A stretch of 10,000 nucleotides of DNA from Kiritimatiellota bacterium (lineage in GTDB: Bacteria > Verrucomicrobiota > Kiritimatiellia > JAAZAB01): NCBI GenBank assembly GCA_008636095.1, contig VSJD01000230.1, positions 1 to 10,000 of the forward strand, written 5' to 3'. Within the stretch, counting starts at the first letter, position 1, and every line of letters begins with the position of its first letter. Of this stretch, positions 6,532 to 10,000 are shown piece after piece. A model generated the notes under the pieces. The model had not been told where the DNA came from, ran no database searches, and saw only the letters and a list, made by a program, of their open reading frames with translations. The position numbers and the translations under genes are program-made.

Positions 6532-6583
6532 CTACAGCCGGCCTCGTTGAGGCCGGTCCGGGGTCGCCGCCCCCGGCTACAAC
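6532..6583. repeat. Tandem GC-rich hairpin repeat (rpsQ-rplN gap)
   Basis: Two hairpins stand one base apart. The first pairs CCGGCCTC (6538-6545) with GAGGCCGG (6549-6556) around GTT. The second pairs CCGGGG (6558-6563) with CCCCGG (6571-6576) around a seven-base loop. The pair is bracketed by CTACAGCC and GGCTACA. The compact two-hairpin layout is REP-like (repetitive extragenic palindrome), and I recall similar TGTAGCCGGGG... elements as frequent in PVC genomes. No run of T follows either stem in the transcribed direction, so it is not a canonical terminator. Confidence 0.8.
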
Positions 6584-6600
6584 ATTCAAATTCCTGAGCA

Positions 6601-6885
6601 TTAAGTTGCGCCCGCTCCCGCGATCGCTGCGCCCGGCTGGATCACGTCAATCAGCCGCCAACGTTTCATCCGGCTCAACGGCCGCGTTTCCATAATCCGC
6701 ACCTTGTCGCCCAGCTTGGCCCGATTGGCCTCGTCATGGACAAAACAGGTGTTCGACATCCTCATCTCCTTGCCATAGAGGGGATGGCGCACACGCCGTT
6801 CCACCTTGACCACGAGGGTCTTATCCATGGCATCACTGATGACGACGCCCGTACGTTCTTTACGCTTTCCGCGTGATATTTCCAT
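6601..6885 (-). CDS. rpsQ: 30S ribosomal protein S17
   Basis: Small-subunit protein uS17, a primary 16S rRNA binder of the 5' domain with an OB-fold. The 94 residues include KRKERTGVVISDAMDKTLVV (7-26), RHPLYGKEMRMS (34-44) and the signature GDKVRIMETRPLSRMKRWRL (59-78). The tail IQPGAAIAGAGAT is a slightly extended, Ala/Gly-rich C-terminus. The ATG at 6885 has AGGA about ten bases upstream and lies inside the end of rpmC (26-base overlap). Confidence 0.96.
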   Translation of the reverse strand: MEISRGKRKERTGVVISDAMDKTLVVKVERRVRHPLYGKEMRMSNTCFVHDEANRAKLGDKVRIMETRPLSRMKRWRLIDVIQPGAAIAGAGAT

Positions 6886-7099
6886 GGCCGGCGTTTCCTG
6901 TTTCCTTCACGTTCTTTTTTTCGTTGATCAGCGTCTGCAGACGGGCAATCTCGCGCCGAATCAGCCGCACCTGGAGCGGATTATCCAGCTTGCCTGTCGC
7001 CTTTACCTTCCGCAGGTCAAACGCTTCTTTGACCCGGTCCTGGAGTTTCTGGTCCAGTTCATCCTGCGCAAGTTCTCTAAGTTCTTTTGCCTTACTCAT
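6860..7099 (-). CDS. rpmC: 50S ribosomal protein L29
   Basis: Large-subunit protein uL29, two helices at the tunnel exit where targeting factors dock. The 79-residue product begins MSKAKELRELAQDELDQKLQ and has the signature LDNPLQVRLIRREIARLQTL (38-57). The family is usually about 60-70 residues. Here residues after about 63 (VKETGNAGHGNITRKA) form an extra tail whose coding sequence overlaps rpsQ by 26 bases. The ATG at 7099 is chosen over a TTG at 7114, which falls at the end of repeat copy B; a GGA-type SD is weak. Unlike the usual tight L16-L29 junction, it sits 143 bases from rplP. Confidence 0.94.
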   Translation of the reverse strand: MSKAKELRELAQDELDQKLQDRVKEAFDLRKVKATGKLDNPLQVRLIRREIARLQTLINEKKNVKETGNAGHGNITRKA

Positions 7100-7111
7100 G
7101 ATATCCGTTTC

Positions 7112-7213
7112 CAATAAACATGGTCAATGTGCAATGGTAAATGGTTAATGCAAAGACAAAACAACCATGTCGCAGTCTGCCATCAACCATTAACCATCCT
7201 CCATTCCCACTAA
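7112..7213. repeat. Dispersed intergenic repeat, copy B (rplP-rpmC gap)
   Basis: This 102-base element matches copy A (933-1052) in the same orientation. Both copies share CAATAAACAT at one end and ATTCCC-CTAA at the other, and both end a few bases upstream of the next gene's start. ATGGTTAATG (7141-7150) can pair perfectly with CATTAACCAT (7188-7197) around a 37-base loop. In one minus-strand frame both copies encode CFVFALTIYH-TLTMFI, which marks the repeat rather than a protein. It occupies most of the gap; 29 bases of unassigned DNA remain on the rplP side. Confidence 0.9.
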
Positions 7214-7242
7214 CCCGCCCCACACATGCCTGCCCGCAGTCG

Positions 7243-7671
7243 CTACGCTCCAGCGTTACGGGCGGGGCGCGATACAAAACGCGTCCGAATCGGCAACTTG
7301 GAAGCCGCCAGCCGCAGGGATTCCCGCGCAACGCGATCAGTGACCCCATCAACTTCGAAAAGCATTCGGCCATTTTTTACCACCGCCACCCAGAATTCAG
7401 GCACCCCTTTGCCTTTGCCCATGCGGGTCTCCAAGGCCTTCTTGCTGACCGGCTTGTCGGGAAAAATCCGCACCCAGACCTTGCCCTTGCGTTTTAGATG
7501 CCGGTTAATGGACACACGACAGGCCTCAATCTGAATGGCCTTGATCCAGCCCCGATCCAGCGCCTGCAAGCCATACTCGCCAAACGCCAGCGTGTCGCCC
7601 GACGTCGCATTGCCCTTCATGCTCCCGCGCTGGACTTTGCGGTACTTGACTCGCTTAGGCATTTCCGGCAC
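7243..7671 (-). CDS. rplP: 50S ribosomal protein L16
   Basis: Large-subunit protein uL16, which helps shape the A-site tRNA path and joins late in assembly. The 142 residues contain [12 protein letters not shown] (5-16), the first signature region [20 protein letters not shown] (52-71) and [16 protein letters not shown] (83-98). Arg83 corresponds to the arginine that is hydroxylated in E. coli L16. The start is uncertain: GTG at 7671 has a GGGGG six bases upstream and gives MPEMPKR; ATG at 7662 gives MPKR. Either way it overlaps the end of rpsC (by 17 or 8 bases). The stop is TAG. Confidence 0.96.
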   Translation of the reverse strand: MPEMPKRVKYRKVQRGSMKGNATSGDTLAFGEYGLQALDRGWIKAIQIEACRVSINRHLKRKGKVWVRIFPDKPVSKKALETRMGKGKGVPEFWVAVVKNGRMLFEVDGVTDRVARESLRLAASKLPIRTRFVSRPARNAGA

Positions 7672-8323
7672 GTTGCACCCCCGCTTTCACATCCGGCTCC
7701 TGTTCCGGTTTGACACAAATCCAGACTTTTATTCCAACCTTGCCCGCTATGGTATGGGCCTCGGCGGCGCCGTAATCAATATTGGCCCGCAAGGTATGCA
7801 GGGGCACCGAGCCCTCTTTATAAGTCTCCCGGCGCGCCAGTTCTGCGCCACCCAGGCGGCCGGAGGCCTGCACCTTGATCCCCAAAGCCTTCATGTCCAT
7901 GGTCGTCTTGATGGACCTTTTCATCGCCCGCCGGAAGGACACGCGCCGTTCTAATTGGACGGCAATGTTCTCGGCCACCAACTGGGCGTTGAGATCGGCG
8001 TTCCTGATTTCCTTGATCTCAAGATAAACTTCCTTGCCCGTTATCTTGGCCAGCTCTTCGCGGAGCTTTTCGATATCCTGCCCTTTGTGGCCGATGACGA
8101 TTCCCGGCCGGGCCGTAAAGATCGTCGCGCGCACACGATTGGCATATCGTTCAATAATGACTTCCGGAACGGCCGCACCTGCCAGCCGCTTCATGATCAT
8201 CTCGCGGATTTTCAGGTCTTCGTGGAAAAAATCGCCGTATTGCCGTTTTTCCGCGTACCAGCGTGATCGCCAGTTCTTATTGACGGCCACCCGAAACCCG
8301 ATTGGATTGATCTTCTGTCCCAA
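7655..8323 (-). CDS. rpsC: 30S ribosomal protein S3
   Basis: Small-subunit protein uS3, part of the mRNA entry site and helicase activity of the 30S head. With a TTG start at 8323 the product is 222 residues and begins (M)[19 protein letters not shown], the near-universal S3 N-terminus. A KH domain shows [18 protein letters not shown] (74-91), with GHKG as the GxxG loop. The C-terminal signature covers [20 protein letters not shown] (155-174) onwards. A GTG at 8371 would add 16 residues without S3 character and lacks an SD, whereas AGGAAAGGAG ends seven bases before the TTG. Confidence 0.97.
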   Translation of the reverse strand: MGQKINPIGFRVAVNKNWRSRWYAEKRQYGDFFHEDLKIREMIMKRLAGAAVPEVIIERYANRVRATIFTARPGIVIGHKGQDIEKLREELAKITGKEVYLEIKEIRNADLNAQLVAENIAVQLERRVSFRRAMKRSIKTTMDMKALGIKVQASGRLGGAELARRETYKEGSVPLHTLRANIDYGAAEAHTIAGKVGIKVWICVKPEQEPDVKAGVQRAGNA

Positions 8324-8330
8324 GACCGTG

Positions 8331-8340
8331 CTCCTTTCCT
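8331..8340 (-). promoter_or_regulatory. Ribosome binding site deciding the TTG start of rpsC
   Basis: The minus strand reads AGGAAAGGAG, with the AGGAG core seven bases before TTG at 8323. This fixes the unusual start codon. It lies in a 73-base gap between rplV and rpsC, so S3 is likely initiated independently and not only by coupling. Confidence 0.8.
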
Positions 8341-8396
8341 CGACTGACCCTGCCCGCCCAACGCTCGCCACTCAAGGCGTCGGCGCCGGCCAAGCT

Positions 8397-8729
8397 TTAT
8401 TCGTTCACTAAAACTATCCGGATATGGCTGGTGCGCTTTGTCACCGGCCGCACCATGCCCCGCGACCTTGACCAATGCCGTCGCATCATCGGACCTTGCT
8501 CAACAATGACCTGTTCCACGCGGAAATCCTCGGCCGACTGCTTGGCATTGTTTTCCGCATTAGCAATGGCGGACTTCAATACTTTACCGATCAGAAAGGC
8601 CGCCTTCTGCCGACTGAATGCCGTCGCCCTCAAAGCATCGGCCACTGACAGCCCTTTCAGCAAACGGGCCAGGGGACGAGCCTTGGTCGGCGCAATACGC
8701 GCAAATCGGGATGATGCCTCAATTTTCAT
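8397..8729 (-). CDS. rplV: 50S ribosomal protein L22
   Basis: Large-subunit protein uL22, whose long beta-hairpin lines the exit tunnel and is the site of some macrolide-resistance changes. The 110 residues start MKIEASSRFARIAPTKARPL, include LKSAIANAENNAK (51-63), and end with the hairpin and signature GPMMRRHWSRSRGMVRPVTK (79-98) plus RTSHIRIVLVNE. It starts at ATG 8729, 12 bases after the rpsS stop, with no recognisable SD (TTTATAAGTGCT). Coupling to rpsS is likely. Confidence 0.97.
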   Translation of the reverse strand: MKIEASSRFARIAPTKARPLARLLKGLSVADALRATAFSRQKAAFLIGKVLKSAIANAENNAKQSAEDFRVEQVIVEQGPMMRRHWSRSRGMVRPVTKRTSHIRIVLVNE

Positions 8730-8741
8730 AGCACTTATAAA

Positions 8742-9026
8742 TTAGGTCTTTTCCGCCGTTTTATCCGTATGCACGCCATGCTTCTTGAATATCCGTGTCG
8801 GCGAAAACTCGCCCAGCCGATGACCGACCATATTTTCAGTCACGTATACAGACACATGGATCTTGCCATTATGTACCGCAAAGGTGTGGCCCACAAACTC
8901 GGGGGCGATCATAGACCGCCGCGACCAGGTGCGAATGGGTCGTTTCTCACCCGACTTATTCAGACGCTCAACTTTTTCCAACAGACCGGCCTCAACATAC
9001 GGACCTTTTTTAAGCGATCGTGACAT
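8742..9026 (-). CDS. rpsS: 30S ribosomal protein S19
   Basis: Small-subunit protein uS19 in the 30S head, where it pairs with S13 at the subunit interface. The 94 residues match from [20 protein letters not shown] through [20 protein letters not shown] (32-51) to the signature [20 protein letters not shown] (56-75), then PTRIFKKHG. The ATG at 9026 is three bases after the rplB stop, with GGAG about ten bases upstream inside rplB. Confidence 0.98.
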   Translation of the reverse strand: MSRSLKKGPYVEAGLLEKVERLNKSGEKRPIRTWSRRSMIAPEFVGHTFAVHNGKIHVSVYVTENMVGHRLGEFSPTRIFKKHGVHTDKTAEKT

Positions 9027-9029
9027 GGC

Positions 9030-9851
9030 TTACTTTCTCCGTGATACGATGAACCGCTCCGATTTCCCGTGTGGATGCCTCGTCTTCATTCCCTTGGCAT
9101 ACTGGCCCCATGGCGAGCGCGGATGACCGCCCGTGGATTTACCTTCGCCGCCGCCCATGGGATGATCAATTGGGTTCATGGCCCGCGCGCGCACAGTCGG
9201 CCGAATGCCCAGCCACCGGGAGTGCCCGGCCTTGCCGTATACCACACTCGCATGATCCACGTTGCCCACCTGGCCAATGGTGGCTCGGCATTGCGCATTG
9301 ATCTGGCGCACTTCACCGGACGGCAGTTTGATGTTCGCGTACTGGCCCTCGCGGGACATTAACGTCGCCGCCAACCCCGCGCCTCTCACCAGCTGGCCGC
9401 CCCGCCCTGGTTGCATCTCAATGTTGTGAACCTGCATGCCTAATGGAATGCGCGCCAAGGGCAACATGTTGCCCACCGAAGGCTCCGCATCCGGCCCAGT
9501 CACCAGTACGGCGCCCACGGCAAGTCCAACCGGTGCCAGGATATAACGTTTCTCGCCGTCAACATACTGTAACAGTGCGATGCGCGCGGACCGGTTGGGA
9601 TCGTATTCGATGGCCACAACCTTGGCGGGAATATTGAGCTTGTCACGCTTGAAATCAATATAGCGGAATAGCCGGCGCTGACCGCCGCCACGGTGCCACA
9701 CCGTGATGCGCCCCGACGAGTTGCGGCCCGCCGCGGCCTTGAACGCCTTCACAAGTGAACGTTCCGGCTTGGACCGCGTGATTTCCTCGAGCGTCGCCAC
9801 GCTCGTGGATCGGCGACTCGGCGTTGTGGGTCGGTATGTTTTAATCGGCAT
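9030..9851 (-). CDS. rplB: 50S ribosomal protein L2
   Basis: Large-subunit protein uL2, a primary 23S rRNA binder next to the peptidyl-transferase centre, needed for subunit joining. The 273 residues align without gaps in numbering to the E. coli protein: [19 protein letters not shown] (42-60), [20 protein letters not shown] (83-102), and [14 protein letters not shown] (224-237). His230 (the E. coli His229 position, not counting Met) is kept. The next His of the usual HPHGGGEG is Met here, a variant also met in other phyla. The ATG at 9851 has AGGA seven bases upstream. Confidence 0.98.
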   Translation of the reverse strand: MPIKTYRPTTPSRRSTSVATLEEITRSKPERSLVKAFKAAAGRNSSGRITVWHRGGGQRRLFRYIDFKRDKLNIPAKVVAIEYDPNRSARIALLQYVDGEKRYILAPVGLAVGAVLVTGPDAEPSVGNMLPLARIPLGMQVHNIEMQPGRGGQLVRGAGLAATLMSREGQYANIKLPSGEVRQINAQCRATIGQVGNVDHASVVYGKAGHSRWLGIRPTVRARAMNPIDHPMGGGEGKSTGGHPRSPWGQYAKGMKTRHPHGKSERFIVSRRK

Positions 9852-9907
9852 ACATCATTCCTGACACTGCCCCGATTTTACGCTATCAAAAGCCCAAAAT
9901 CAGGATG

Positions 9908-10000
9908 TTAAACAATTTCAATTTTATCACCGGCTTTAAGCGTGACGATCGCCCGTTTGTGAAACGAGGTCCGCCCGTAGCGCGCCGCGCGCTCGCGCTT
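9908..10000 (-). CDS. rplW: 50S ribosomal protein L23 (C-terminal end, cut by window edge)
   Basis: Large-subunit protein uL23, at the tunnel exit and a docking site for trigger factor and SRP. Only the last 30 codons and the TAA stop are inside the window. The visible residues include RYGRTSFHKRAIVTLKAGDK followed by IEIV, which match the conserved L23 C-terminus (GR...KKA-VTL--G--I). Position directly upstream of rplB is the standard S10-operon order. The 56-base gap to rplB holds no clear signal beyond a weak GATTTT/AAAATC pairing. Confidence 0.88.
   Translation of the reverse strand, partial: KRERAARYGRTSFHKRAIVTLKAGDKIEIV

Noticed and set aside
9254..9275. His to Met change in the L2 motif HPHGGGEG as a functional defect
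   Set aside because: The key His of the conserved NP-[IV]-DH block is retained, and the HPMGGGEG form is known in other bacterial phyla.
9852..9907. GATTTT...AAAATC pairing between rplW and rplB as a terminator
   Set aside because: The stem is short and AT-only with a 20-base loop and no T-run, and the neighbours are a standard co-transcribed pair.

Overview
This window is a long run of conserved ribosomal-protein genes, the S10-spc region, and every gene is on the minus strand. Read in the direction of transcription (from position 10000 down to 1) the order is rplW (3' end only), rplB, rpsS, rplV, rpsC, rplP, rpmC, rpsQ, rplN, rplX, rplE, rpsN, rpsH, rplF, rplR, rpsE, rplO, secY, adk and map (5' part only). 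Both ends are cut by the window edge. Nothing in the window looks like a new enzyme system, defence locus or mobile gene. All plus-strand reading frames are shadows of these genes.

Organism: a bacterium with moderately GC-rich DNA. rpmD (L30) is missing from its usual place between rpsE and rplO. S14 is the short zinc-binding form, L24 carries a C-terminal four-cysteine zinc ribbon, and adenylate kinase has a four-cysteine LID. The intergenic spaces hold several kinds of dispersed palindromic repeat. Together these fit the PVC group (Verrucomicrobiota, Kiritimatiellota or Lentisphaerota), but this is an inference from protein flavour and gene content, not a proof.

Layout: positions 7243-10000 carry the distal S10 operon (L23, L2, S19, L22, S3, L16). 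Positions 6860-7099 carry L29, set apart from L16 by a 143-base gap filled mostly with a repeat. Positions 2589-6885 are the spc block (S17, L14, L24, L5, S14, S8, L6, L18, S5, L15). Positions 1-2411 carry SecY, adenylate kinase and methionine aminopeptidase. Most junctions are tight: adk/map and rpsE/rplO overlap by ATGA, rpsC/rplP and rpmC/rpsQ overlap by 17 and 26 bases, and many gaps are 2-15 bases. The whole set looks co-transcribed. The products build both ribosomal subunits, the membrane channel that ribosomes feed, the enzyme that trims the initiator Met, and a nucleotide-balance enzyme.

The unusual part is between genes. Four of the larger gaps hold dispersed-repeat DNA of three different kinds. 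A roughly 100-120 base repeat occurs twice (933-1052 between secY and adk; 7112-7213 between rplP and rpmC). A double palindrome lies at 2441-2511 between rplO and secY. A tandem pair of GC-rich hairpins lies at 6532-6583 between rpsQ and rplN. Several starts need correction from the longest open frame, including two TTG starts (rpsC, rpsN) supported by both homology and a Shine-Dalgarno (SD) sequence.
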